From Monomorium pharaonis (taxonomy: Eukaryota > Arthropoda > Insecta > Hymenoptera > Formicidae): a stretch of 64,000 bases of DNA. Shown here piece after piece: positions 1-25,607 of this stretch. How positions within the stretch are numbered: position 1 is the first letter of the stretch; each line of letters starts with the position of its first letter. The stretch spans positions 10,078,740 through 10,142,739 of the forward strand of contig NC_050469.1 in NCBI RefSeq assembly GCF_013373865.1, in the 5' to 3' direction. The position numbers and the translations under genes were made by a program. A model generated the notes under the pieces. That model saw nothing but the letters and a program-made list of their open reading frames with translations, had not been told where the DNA came from and made no database searches.

Positions 1-13528
<13,528 letters not shown>

Positions 13529-13569
<41 letters not shown>
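13529..13569. repeat. (AG)n microsatellite
   Basis: About 20 AG units, uninterrupted, flanked by GA-rich sequence (gtgagagtgaagagaaag before it). On the minus strand it reads as a serine-leucine run inside a spurious open frame at 13231-13650. Confidence 0.97.
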
Positions 13570-13573
<4 letters not shown>

Positions 13574-16500
13574 GAACGTTTTCTTCGCTGCAACCACCCA
13601 CGAGGATGAAATCGCTTTCCAACTAATCCCAACGGAACCCTTCTCCCCACTCCTTCAGGGTAGCAACCCTGCGCGATCCTTTCTTATCCCGCAATGGCGA
13701 GCTTCTTTCTTCCTCTTCTTCTTCGTCTTCTCTTCCGTCAGCTGGGTAACCAAGAGATTCTGGATTTTAATACACGTAAAATTAAAATTAGACCCATATT
13801 TGCATTTGGTAATGGGAAAAAGAACGCCACCGTGGGATAAATTCTCGCACACGCCGCGAGACATACCGAGGAGGTTTCTTGTGGCTTACGGCATATATTA
13901 AACTCAAAGCCCACGTCGCGTGGTTTAGTAAGCTTGTCTCGGCGATTAAGGCGAATTACATGCGAGCAATGCGATTATCTTTAAAAATGTAAATCCTTAT
14001 AAATCCTATTTAGAAAGAATAATATTAAACTGTCGTTGAAAGATTATTTAAAGCAAACAACTAAACTAGTATAAAAATAACAAATTTAATATGCACTAAA
14101 CTATAACATCTTACAAAAATATATTTAAAAGACAGTTTTCGTAAAACAGAGAAATCATTCTTAATAAGTTTAAAAATAAAAACCTGTAAAATAATTAGCT
14201 TTCCTAAGTAATTTATAAAGATATCCTTTTTACCTTGTAACATTTAAAGAAACCGTTTTATCTTTGCAATTAATTGCAAAAATTTCCAGAAACTCTTAGT
14301 TACTTATTTATCCAGTTACTTATTTGTTGAATTGTTAAACGTGAGAATGCATTTAATTTTAATCATATATGTCTCGAATATAAACTGGAATTTGAAAAAT
14401 AAAATTTTTTTAATTGAGACAAACTGCATATACATGAGCTATTAAGTCACATCTATTTAATACTGTGTTGAACTTCTCGTAAAGCAAGAGATCTTCAAAC
14501 GTAAGCAATATTGAACCTAAAGATTCCTTATCAATGACCAAGGTACACAAGATGCTAGATAGCAAAACACGGGACTGGGCCAAAGGGCGCGGATTCTATA
14601 GAGGTTTGCTGAAGTCCTAACCGCGGCCTAACGACGGCTATCAGTGGTATATCGGGAAAGGAGAAACTCAGATCTTATCGGTGCGTTACCACCTAAGCTG
14701 TTTGCGTCTTGTAAACTCGAAGATTACCAAAGTGGTTTCCCCACCGACTTCCCCTCCTTCTTCTCCCGATACGAGATAACGCGACCGACGAGGAAACCGT
14801 GGACGAGGGTCTCGAAGTGGGTATAGACGCCGAGGATCCGGATGGCATTCAATGTGTGAATTGCGGCGTCTGGGGTCGCCTATCCCATTCCGATTTTGGA
14901 TCTGGTCAGACACGCGCAAGACCTCGCATAAGGATAGACTCGGTTTGCCTGACCATCCAATCATTAACCCGAATTACGTCGTGACCACTCTGACTCAAGG
15001 CAGTATTAATGATTAAGTTCGTCCGTAAGCCCAAGCAGTATAGTGTTATACAAGCAGTATAACAAACGTTATAGTGTGCGTAGAGAATCATGACATAATT
15101 ATTGCACAATGTTTTCATTACTATGCTCATATTGAAATTTATCATATTATCAAAACTTTCAATTTCGAATTTCGAAATTCCTGAAACTCTAACTTTTAAC
15201 ACAATAAAGCTGACTCGATCTAAATTTGATCTGCAAGTGTATTGGAATATATTTACTGTTATTAAAATTCAACAAGAGACATAGAGTCTATATCGAGAGA
15301 CTATTCTCGCCACGATAACTATATGCTCGATGCGTCTGATGCCTCCAAATTTCGCGTCCCATCGACTTATGCATAGATTCCAAGTGTGTTCTCAGTGCAG
15401 CAACAAAGTTGCGTCTACCGATTCAAAGTCCCGGAGACTTGTCTTCCCTGACTATGCGTGGATCCACAGAAGAGTAGACGCGGAACGAACGTACACATGG
15501 GTCTACGGAATCGCGGATTCGCCGACGAAGTAATAACTTGGAAGACGGTTCGCGCGAGTCCGTCGCAGGTCGCGCTTAGAGGAACACGTACGAAAGTGGA
15601 TAAGCAACCACCGGGAGAAGTTCATTCATGCGCTGACGCGTCCGGAATAGGTTATAGGTAACGCGAACACCACGTACACCACTGTCTAACTCCCTTCTCG
15701 TATCCTCCACTTTCCTTTCTCCCCCCCCCCTCTCATCCTATCTCGCAGCCACCCTCATACGAGAATGCAATAACGACTGGGAGTTTCCTTGGGAGATCCT
15801 CCGACATCGTCTTAGAGGTCCTGGCCGTAGTTAGCCCGCATTAGTAATCTCCCTCAGGTATTCTTGAAGTCTACGTCGCCAAAGCGAGCAACCATCCCCT
15901 CCTCCCTAACCAACGATTGCGAATTCAAATTCGAAATTCGAAGAGTTATATTACATATTACTTACATGCCTTACGTCGTACGTTATTTAATTTTTGTACA
16001 TTAATGTTAGCAAATAATAATAATAATAGCAAATCAAAGTTTATTTATAATTAATACGTAATAATCAAGATTGTTGAAAATTATTTAATATATAAATTCT
16101 TTAATTTCTTATCTTCGTCTAAATTAATATCTTGTCTACTCATCAATAATATTTAATTTCACGTTTATTTAAATTTAAATAAAACGGATAATTTCTAAAA
16201 AAAAAGAACGTTGTTGATATAAATAATTTAATATCGTATACACATACACAATAAGTATTTCATAAACTGCTATCTTTTTTCCATCGTTTTCTTTCACTCT
16301 GTGTCCATCAAATCACAGAGTAATGTCATGATTCAATGTATTGACGTAATTCAATGTACCGCGCAAATATCTCTCCTGCGAATTATTCCTGACATCGAAA
16401 AATTCCTCTCAAAAATACATGGAGCACGATAGAAGCGCGAGTAGCGGTCGTTAAAAGCGCGGCCGTTCGTTAGAGCCCTCTTAATTACCCGCGAAAACAG

Positions 16501-19500
16501 ATCGCGCGGCGGAGAGCACACGCGAAAGTAACTTTCGAATCGAAACTGCACATCCCTTCTCCCCAGTCCCTCACCCTTCCATGAATCCCAGCAACGTTTT
16601 TCTCCAAGCTGCACATTTCACCTCTTACTTCATTCGGGGGTTACGCTATCGCCGTAACAACTGTTACGATTCACAAATTCGCTACGCCGCCGCCTCGACG
16701 AACGATCACGAACCGCTTACTCGCGCACTCATTAGTGGAACCAGCCTAATTAATACGCACCGCGCGGGCGCATCCGCGAATCATTTTCGACGGCAACTGC
16801 GACGACCGGGAATCACGGAAAGTCGGGGACATCTCGACCGACCCGAATCGGTACCGACGATTGATGGGTACCTCACCTACTCCATCACGAGACGAATGCG
16901 AAATCGACGAGTCGGTCTCCCGAGGGTCGAAAGGGTCGTCTCCACCGCCTTACAGGCTCACACCGGACTAAATTAACCATGAATGGCCAATTAACCTGGA
17001 GACTGTGCCAACTAACCGCCACAGCCGCCTTCGGTCTCCGGGCTAAATTGATCGTCGTCGTATCTAAGGACGGCTAATCATTACTGATTGCATAAGAAGT
17101 GCATAACCGCATTTCGAAAAATGTGGTCACGTGAGCGCGAGCCGTTGGTCGCGGTCGATTTCTGGCAAGTGGCCATATCTTTAGATTTGAGATTGAATTT
17201 TAAACTATCTATAAAACAGTCGTAAAGAGTTATCGTACATTGTAAGAAGAAAATAATTATTTTCGTTGATATTTTGATACAACAGCACTCCAAAATAGTG
17301 CGCATCTACTATTTTTCTCTTCACAATTTAAAACCTATGAATTTTTCACAGTTAAAAAATATAAAATTTATTTTTCTGTTCACAAATAGATGATAAAAAA
17401 TCCATAGATTTTTATGAATTATCCATTTAAATGAATAATAATTTTTCTTTATAACATATGTTAACAACTTCGTAAGGAAATAATGTCTCGTAAAACCATA
17501 TGTAAATGAACATCAATGTGTTTATACACAAAAGTGTTAGTATCAAGCACATCTAAAAATCAGTAATTCTAAAATATTCGATGTGGTATAGATATACCCT
17601 CCCTTCTCCGCTTTAATTTTGACCAGAAAATCATAGCCAGAATTTTCAGTCGATTATTTTCGCTCGTCGCGCAGGACGATACATGGACGAGGTTTGAGAA
17701 AAACAGCAATCCCCAATTCCCACACCCTCGAATCCCCGGTCTAAACCGTCTTCCTGCAAGATGGGGGAGGGTGCCGTTCCACGCGATGGTACATTTTTAA
17801 TTACTTACACCCACGCAGCTGCATCGCGCGATGACTATAAATCAAGCGGAGCGCCGCCCAGCAAAGTAATTACAGCTTGAATTTTAGATAATGTTGCCGC
17901 AAGCACGGCTCACCCTCCCCCCTTCCCACCCTCTTCTCATCCTGCTGAACCATCCGCCTTTCGTTCAACCAACCCCCGATCCGTCGTAAATAGATCATTG
18001 CCGTGTTGGATTTTTGTTAATCTTCAGTCGTGAACAATAAACTTGTAAACTATCGATCGATATGATTAAACGAACAACTCATCATTTTTAACTTGCATGC
18101 TGTAAAATATCGTCTTAATAAATTTCAATATAATATCTTATCACAAATTACTTTTTAATTTTTTTACAACTTTATGCACATCACTTAATCATTTTTAATT
18201 AATTAACATTATCAAATAATATACGACAAATTCATATATTTTACTGATATCAATCAACTTTTAGCGTTAACATAAACTTCTTGTTCTTGATATACCGGGG
18301 AATCGTGTTTGAAACTTTATTTCGAGCTAATTTTGAGATTTGCAGTTGGGGGACAGAGGTAGCTTTGTGGCTAAGCGTCCCGGAGTCGGGAAGCGACGTC
18401 GGAATTGTTTACATAATTATGCGCCAATTAAGAGAGCAGACTACAGGAGGTAAGAGAGAAAAGGAAAACGCGAACGGAGAATCGGTGCCGAGTGGCTGAT
18501 GAGGGCAACAGCCATCTCGATTCCCGCGCAATTAAGGTGCGGTTGAGAAAACCTAAAAAAAGGCTCGCTAGGAAAGAGTGGAATTTAATTAGGAGCTCGT
18601 GCTCTCTTGTACCGCCAGACAGCCATGAAGAAGCGAAACACAGCGCGGACGAAACTGATACGTAGAAAGAGATCGAGAGAAAGAGCATTGCAGAGTAGAA
18701 ATTATTGAGCCGAATAATTTAAGAGCGGGAAAAGAGAAAGAGAAATGACGATAAGAAGGGGAGAAAAGAAAGGAGATGGAGAGCGCAGAGCGGAGAGAGA
18801 AAACACGAGCAGTAGGGTATCGTCAGCGAAGACATAACAATCAGGAATATGATAACACGCGGGACGGATGCTTACCTTCACCTCAGACCTCCGCGAGGAT
18901 GCCGAGGAGCCGAGGATGACGGTAGGGCAGGCAGAGCGAGATGAAAGATGATGAGTGAAGGAGCCGTGGCAGGGGTAGGGGCCGCTTAATTAGAGCCAGA
19001 CTTCCGTAGGATGCTTGAGGCTTCCCCGCGCTCTAAAGTTCTATCTTCCCACAGTTTATCCGCGTAAAGTGGCTATCTCGAAATTACCCTCGAAATTATA
19101 TCGAATTTCGGACTCGATCCTTTTTGGCCCACCACGCCTTCGATGCGAACATCTAAGGTATCAATAATTCCAAAGTCGCCCAATCCATCAAAAACAATCG
19201 TCGTCATAATGGAGCGGAGATAATCGATCATATCGTGCAGAAACGTAAGACGGATGACGGCGAGAAACATCTTGAACCGGTTTTTTTTTTCTTTTTTAGT
19301 ATAATGTAAGTATAAATATATGTAAATTCTCGCAGTTTAAGTGCACAATTCTTCGGACAAATATTTCGTCAATAAACAAATTAATTTTCACTTTGCGTTA
19401 CTTTAATTTCAAAAAAGTAACCGAAATATTACGTGAATCCTGTCTTCGATGTTTTCATCCTAATCGATATCTAATTTCTAATCAAGTACACAGACGGATT

Positions 19501-22307
19501 CTTATGTTCTTAGGAGTAAATTAAGGTGTTAAGGATGTCGCTCTGTTTTCTTTGATTTTTTCGTGGCGTCGTCGCCTTCTCCGAAGTATTTCGCACGAGC
19601 AACAACCGCGACGGAGGGCCGATGTTTACTTTATCCTCACTAATCACGGGACGTATTTGCGTTTTATAATCCTTGGTCGGCTAAGAGGGTAAAATCTGAA
19701 AGCTTAGTGGAATCTCCTTTCGGTCGGATGAGTAATCCCCGCCCCAGCCCACGATTCCCGCCGCAGCGCTCCTCATCCTCTGTCTAAGAGTTGTCTGAGA
19801 GTAGGGCATCTTCGTACAACGCCGAAGAAGTGAGTCCACGCCGCTGACTTAATGATTCACTTTATTCCCGTAATATAGCTGTGCGTTTTCGAACATTTCC
19901 GCGCGCGTAGGCAACGTTACAAAATACTTGCAATCTAAAACAACTTGAACTGCAGATAGATACTTCGCACATATAGATACTTTTAATCCTGTTCTAATTT
20001 TTATATAAATAACAAATGTATCAATGTAAAAAAATTACCATGACAAAAGTACATTATAACCTGTGACGTAATATATTATTTTGATGAGTCACTTAAGGGT
20101 CGGTTACATCATTATTAATTAAGGTGCAAAATTACGGTCTGATCTGAATCGCTATCGATCAGTTCGATTCCGGTAGACTAAAATACAGGTGGTGCATGGC
20201 AAAGGGCGGTTTTCAAGGGACGAGCAAGGGTGCACACGCAGATCGAATAATTGATAGGCGCGAGCGTATCGTCGGTCTCGCTGCAGGAAACTCGAAGGCC
20301 TGCGTTATCGATAATTCACTCGACTTGACCGTCCTCACTCGAACAACGGGTACCACCCTCCGGTCCTGCCTCCTTCGCCCTATTTATATGATTAATGGCT
20401 TTATAATGACCATGCAAGCTCGCGATTCCATGCGCAGGACAGAGTAACCCTATCTCGCCGGTAGAGCAGCGTTCACGCGAAAGAATACTCGTCGTCTTAC
20501 CGAAGGGTGTTCGTAAAAGCGCATAATCGTCCTAATAATACCGTATCTGACCTTATTTTAATGAATACTGCATCGTCCGTGTTGTGCAACCGCGGTTTAA
20601 CCCTTCTATTATCTCTATGTTCTTTGTAACGTCACAATTACCGCTTAATACTATATGGCTTTTACGTCTGTGGTTTTATGTTCCTGTACCCTTCAGAAAA
20701 ATTACACAAACACGATCAAGTGTGCATAAACTTTTATTATCAATAAAAGAGAATCAGAAGACAAAAAAACAAAAATATATTTCCCATATTTAAAACTAAC
20801 GTTTGGAAAGGCACCTATTGATTATCGATTTCTCTGCTTGAAAAATATCATGGGCGATTGAATTGCATTAAAATATCTGGATTTTGTCGACGATTTCCAG
20901 CGCATTTCCGACGGCCAGCGAGGAAAGGATAATCGCGATCGATCGGTGTAAAATTTCTCCGGGGTGTCGGAGTGGCATCGGAATTGCGAGCCGGATGAAA
21001 TCGAGCTATCGAATCGACATCCGTCATGCGAACGCGTCAGGCTCTATACGTGTTCTACCGCCCGGTAACTCTAGCCACTCGACGGTAATTCTCCGGCTGG
21101 CATGCGACCGTCACTCGAACGACACGACATCACACCGCGCGTCGCGCCCATTTTTTCCCATTTTTCAGTCTCGCTCCCCTCGCGAGACCAACGTGTGCAC
21201 GAACGGAAAGCAGCAGACATGAAGCCCTTTTTAAATGTCCGCAAGCTTGGTGCGCGGCAACAAAATATAAAATTAATTGCAGGTCTTAGGGCAGCAACAC
21301 GCTAAGGTACTCGAAGAAAAACCGTGTAGGGTCTCCTTACCTTGCGCGTACGTACCGAGTCCAAATCAGACTAAACGACCAAATATTCTCTAGCATTTGA
21401 AAAAGAATGTATAACATAACACATTTAATCGTATTATTTAGTAAGTCATTATATCTTTTAATTACTAGTTTTTCAAATTTGCTTAGTATAAATTTGTCAT
21501 TTTTATTGTGTTACTGTTAAACCTGACGTGTCGGATTCTTTTCTAATTTCCAAAAATAATGGTACCGTATGTATGGTTTCGTTTTCCTTTTTTTTGTGCA
21601 TATACTTACATCACGATAATACTTCTTCGAATATCATTAAATTCGACGAAACGGTAGAAATTAAAGATTTAGCATACTCAACTGTCTTCAATTTTACAAA
21701 ACTATTTCAACTATGTACTTCCGTGAACACTGATGTTCGACGCATCTTATAACACAGTCAAGTTCACTGTAACCACGGTGTGCGATCCAATAAAATCCGC
21801 ATTCTAATCATCATAGCCACCCAACGAACACGTAAGTCAATCGCAGCTGATTTAGCACGAAAAATTACCAAACACTTATGACACGTAAGCCAAAACAAAG
21901 CGTGCCAAGGTTTAAAACACACTGATCGCGATATACGGGCGACACGGACAGGCTCGTACGCGACGACGCAAGTCGTCTAGGCTTCCGTCCGTCTTTACGA
22001 GCCACGTGGCCGAGACGTAGAATCGGCCGCGTCGGGCTGGTGTAAAGGTGACGGAGACGTGTATAGAGACCGGCATTCTCCACACCACGTAGACATTCTG
22101 TGATACGTACGCCGCTAGATAAAGGCATAGCCCGATCGAGCTACGTGGCTTACAAGCACGTGGGAAAAAGCGCGTGCGAAACAAGCGTCGGCCGGCCGGC
22201 AGCCTCTACAGGGACCGCGTGCATAATGCATGCCGGGCGTATGCGCTCCCGTAGTGCGCTGTTCTACCAGCAAAATAACACACATTTGTAGCTAATTTTC
22301 CGAACGA
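13570..22307. other. Non-coding stretch with candidate regulatory blocks
   Basis: No recognisable gene. AT-rich DNA dominates 13960-14560, 15000-15300, 15920-16380, 17160-17600, 18000-18340, 19270-19540 and 21360-21900. GC-richer blocks lie at about 14560-14990, 15300-15910, 16380-17120, 17600-18000, 18340-19030, 19540-19920, 20150-20600, 20880-21360 and 21900-22307. Several of these contain homeodomain-type TAATTA cores inside CpG-rich DNA: TTAATTAC at 16481-16488, TAATTAAT at 16747-16754, and the cluster listed separately at 17798-17873. The 131-codon frame at 16581-16976 (ATG start) covers one of these blocks and resembles no known protein. A 20-bp perfect AT palindrome lies at 16164-16183. 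Confidence 0.55.
17798..17873. promoter_or_regulatory. Cluster of homeodomain-type sites
   Basis: Within 76 bases there are TAATTAC (17798-17804), ATAAATCA (17837-17844, the reverse of TGATTTAT, a form of the Hox/Extradenticle composite site) and the palindromic GTAATTAC (17866-17873). They sit in a CpG-containing GC-rich block, where A/T cores are not expected from composition. The matches are seen directly. That the block is an enhancer is inference, because short cores are common and no conservation data were available. Confidence 0.2.
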
Positions 22308-22360
<53 letters not shown>

Positions 22361-22379
22361 GTCATCGTCGTCGTCGTCG
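22308..22379. repeat. (TCG)n trinucleotide array, 24 units
   Basis: Twenty-four TCG-phase triplets with two interruptions (TGT and CAT forms, near 22352 and 22363). Read on the minus strand the GAC/GAT triplets give an acidic aspartate run in a 92-codon open frame (22292-22570), but that frame begins at TTG and has no recognisable domain, so a coding role is unsupported. Trinucleotide arrays of this length are often length-polymorphic. Confidence 0.97.
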
Positions 22380-22762
22380 AAGGGAACGGCGAAGAAAGCG
22401 GTTAGGAGAATGCCTCGCCACGTTGTCGTCGCGACACGCCCCGATGCTCCGCAACCTCTGACCCTCGTCTTTCCTCGAGCTCTCATGCCTGTTCGCCTGA
22501 GTGATGCTTGAGTGAATGCCGAGTTATATGCTTCATGATATTGGTAAAAGTGTTCGACGGAAGTTCGCAACTGTAAGATTCTGTTTTCCGAAGAAAATAC
22601 TAGAATATATATATATAATATCGCGCCAAGGCATACTATACGCGCTGATATTTATCAGAAGAATTTCTCTAAATTATTTATGTGCTGCTACGTTTTGAAT
22701 CTACCGTAATCTTAAGACCAATATAAAAAGATTGAACCTTTCTCGTTGAAAAACTAGAGCAA

Positions 22763-22782
22763 ACCAGACAGTTCTAGAGACA
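22763..22782 (+). repeat. Direct repeat, copy 1 of 2
   Basis: This 20-base segment matches 23225-23244 at 19 of 20 positions, sharing the core CAGTTCTAGAGACA. The copies lie about 460 bases apart in the same orientation in AT-rich DNA. They could be an old segmental duplication or the flanks of an insertion; no transposon ends are visible between them. Confidence 0.8.
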
Positions 22783-23224
22783 ATTACGACGCGATGCGAG
22801 TTGATAGTTTAAACGCGCTATTTTTCTCCATCGTTCAATTTCGAAACCATTAATGGATATTCCTTTGTAACACAAATCACAAGAAATTCCTGGTTGAATG
22901 AACGAAACGTTAGGCCATAAGCTGCAATTTCCTTGACCCGCTTCGTTATTAATATTTCTGCGAGGTTTATACACACATGTAAAACTCACGCCAATACACG
23001 CGTATGGGAATTCAAAGTGAACGCACTACGTCATAATATTATACTCAGAACGCTTCTATAGAATCAAACACATTCGAAAGAAAGGTAACAACGAAGAATG
23101 GAAATGTAATTTTACATTTAAATTTGCTGCAAAATAACTTCTACGATTTATTCTACATATTTATGTTGTATTTTTGCAGCATAACGCTATAAGAAATATA
23201 AATGTGCATATGTATTAAGAAAGA

Positions 23225-23244
23225 ACCAAACAGTTCTAGAGACA
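23225..23244 (+). repeat. Direct repeat, copy 2 of 2
   Basis: Second copy of the segment at 22763-22782, with one mismatch (an A for a G at the sixth visible variable position). Sequence beyond the 20 bases does not align by eye in either direction. Confidence 0.8.
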
Positions 23245-23497
23245 GTTTTCTCGCCTCTGCAGAATTTATGAACTTCATAAACTTAGAAATAAAAAAAAAT
23301 ACAGCTAAGTAAAAAAAATTATTCCTTAGACATGCATTTTCTAATTGCATTACATATTCAACTACTTCCAACATATCAACTTTTTTTGTGACATTTTTAA
23401 GTAAATAAAGATAGAAAAAAGGTAAAATTGATATATATATAATTTGTATATCACAACAAAAATCGATGGCACCACTGCTCATGAGTTAAATATTAAT

Positions 23498-23516
23498 GTA
23501 ATGCGCTGCGCATTAC
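23498..23516. repeat. Short GC-core palindrome
   Basis: GTAATGCGC, one T, then GCGCATTAC: exact 9-base arms around a single base. It sits exactly where AT-rich DNA to the left changes to a GC-rich block on the right. The TGCGC/GCGCA core loosely resembles an NRF-1-type site but has an extra central base, so I do not assign it. Confidence 0.7.
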
Positions 23517-24802
23517 TATATTTTTACTGCATTCGGGACCGCGGAAAATAATCGTAAAGGGGCGAAAACCGCGATAAATTGGAGAGCACTGGGAAGCGTG
23601 ACGCTTTTTAAAGCCCATGATTTTCTGGCGAAAGCTCGCGTTTCAGGTGGCGCGGAAGGGCGAGCCAGGGCGTGCGCTTCGTTTAGCTGCAACCCGGCAA
23701 TTACCTGTAGGGCATAATTGTCATCCCTTACGTTTTCCAGGACGGCGTCCCCTTTGCCCAACCACCCTCCTCCCCCCCCCCTTCCCGTCCCGCTCTGAAC
23801 GATTGCCAGTATGCTCGCCCCCGCGGCCAGGGCTACCCCGATGGGGGGCGTTGGGTCACGCGAGGCCGTGCCTGTCGCAGGAGTCCACGCGACACGGAGA
23901 GCCACGCGATGCCGAAACAACACCGACTTACCTTACCTGTATCAGATTTCTAATTACTAATTTACTCCCGACCCGCGGGCTCCTGACTCTCCCTCCGCTG
24001 TTTCGCAGCGGAGACCACTTTCGTGCTCCTTAAAAACGAGCAGGCATCGACGCCGCCTCGCGCGAAGTCGATTACGATCGGGCTCTATCACTCTGAGATC
24101 TTCGATCGATAAAACGCACGCTTTCACGGACTCACGATTGAGACTGTTCAAGCTCTACGTTGTAAATTGTTTTCTTACTTACGAAAAATGCCAAAAAAAA
24201 CAAGCGTATCAGCGAGAGATCGAAAGAAAAATGTACATAACTTGTAAAAATTCTATCGCAAAACTAGATTATTAATTAATTTTGCTAAAATAAAAAACTT
24301 TCTTTTCATTTTGATATTAAAACGTACGAGATATCGGCGTATAAATCCAACCGATATAAAAACATCCAGACAACGTAGCCATAAGTCGCCATAAGTAAAA
24401 TAAAAAAGTAATATGTAAAAAAGTAATACGTTCAAATTACTATATTAATTCCATTATTGACCATAGTTTCAATTTTAACTGAATATTTTGTGCAATATAT
24501 ATGTATAATGTTTAATTAATGTCTCGCTAATTCGCTTAGCTATAAAATACACTTTACAACGACAGATCGATTGACTTACCACCCGTCGACAGAAAGACAC
24601 TGGAAACTCGTAAGTAACTGTTCTGGCTAACGCGACTCGATCGCAGCAACGTGCTATTTACCTGCAATCAGAAAAAAAAGCAAATGAAGGAATATCGCCA
24701 AGAGGAATATCCCCGATCTAAATCTCGAGAGCGCAAATTCGTGGACGCGGCGAAGGAACGGGCCGTGAAGCGGGAGAAGCGAAGGCGGACGTAATCGCGA
24801 GA

Positions 24803-24848
24803 ATTAATTATTCCCATGCACGAATGTCATGTGCCTTCCTGTAATTAC
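24803..24848. promoter_or_regulatory. Homeodomain-type site pair
   Basis: ATTAATTA (24803-24810) and the palindrome GTAATTAC (24841-24848) lie 30 bases apart at the centre of a CpG-rich block (about 24700-25060). The motif matches are direct. Regulatory function is inferred only from the contrast between A/T cores and GC-rich surroundings. Confidence 0.18.
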
Positions 24849-25572
24849 CCGGCGGGCATAATTTAAGGCGAGCCGAGTTGTTAACAATATCGTTCGCGTT
24901 CCGGGGTTCGTCTAGGCGGTGAAGACACCCCCTTCGTCGGCGGAGGGAGGGCGACCGTAACGTTTAGTTCTGTCAAAAGACGTGATTCATAACCGCGCGG
25001 CGACACCGGCAATAGCCGTAACACCGCGGAGGTCCGACGATATATTACCTTTATAAATTAACGCACGAAACTTTCGCAGTTGACTCGTGGTAATCATTAA
25101 TTTCACGTATTATCGTAAATATGCAGCACGCGCGATAGCGCCGCGCCGCGCCGCGCCATGTCGAGTTAAAACGAAACAAGAAGAAAGAGAGAGAGAGAAA
25201 ATAACATTTTAAACAAGTGCTCCCTAGCAGCTTTATTTGAGGTCGCGAGATAATTTACATTTTTAAATCACGTACCAACATTTTGTTATACAATGTTATT
25301 TTACATTCGACTGACCTTTGCGCGATGCGAAGAGTTTGCATCCTCGCCTCCCATTACTCGCAATCGTGCGCGATGAGATTTAAACGGATATCCTGACCAC
25401 GGCGAAAATCACCCTTTTTCGTTACGCACGAGTAATCTGAGCGGCGTATGTCATATCTCACGCTTAATCTCAATCCCATAATGCGCTCTGCCACTTTGGT
25501 GTACCGCGTGTTCACTGCGTATTACCGTTCCGCGTCTCGTAACTCAGCCTCCCGCGATTTCTCCCGGCTTTG

Positions 25573-25607
25573 AGAGAGAAGAGAGAGGGAGAGAGAGAGA
25601 GAGAGAG
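25573..25607. repeat. Imperfect (GA)n tract
   Basis: GA dinucleotides with an extra A and extra Gs (gagaagagagaggg), then a clean run to about 25607. A second purine-rich stretch follows at about 25718-25825 without a strict period. Confidence 0.95.

Larger units (their letters stand above)
22380..25572. other. Non-coding stretch, AT-rich then GC-rich
   Basis: No recognisable gene. About 22560-23520 is AT-rich and contains two near-identical 20-base segments (22763-22782 and 23225-23244). A GC-rich block at 23520-24130 carries overlapping open frames on both strands (minus 23516-23923, plus 23617-24033), neither resembling a known protein. A block at 24600-25160 holds ATTAATTA (24803-24810) and GTAATTAC (24841-24848) in CpG-rich DNA, a possible conserved regulatory element. 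A short CGCCG-type repeat is at about 25140-25156. Confidence 0.55.

Noticed and set aside
18356..18400. Sequence resembling a tRNA A box (TAGCTTTGTGGCTAAGCG)
   Set aside because: No matching B box or cloverleaf within the expected distance.
20161..20185. AGTTCGATTCCGG, resembling a tRNA B box
   Set aside because: No A box, acceptor stem or anticodon arm can be placed around it.
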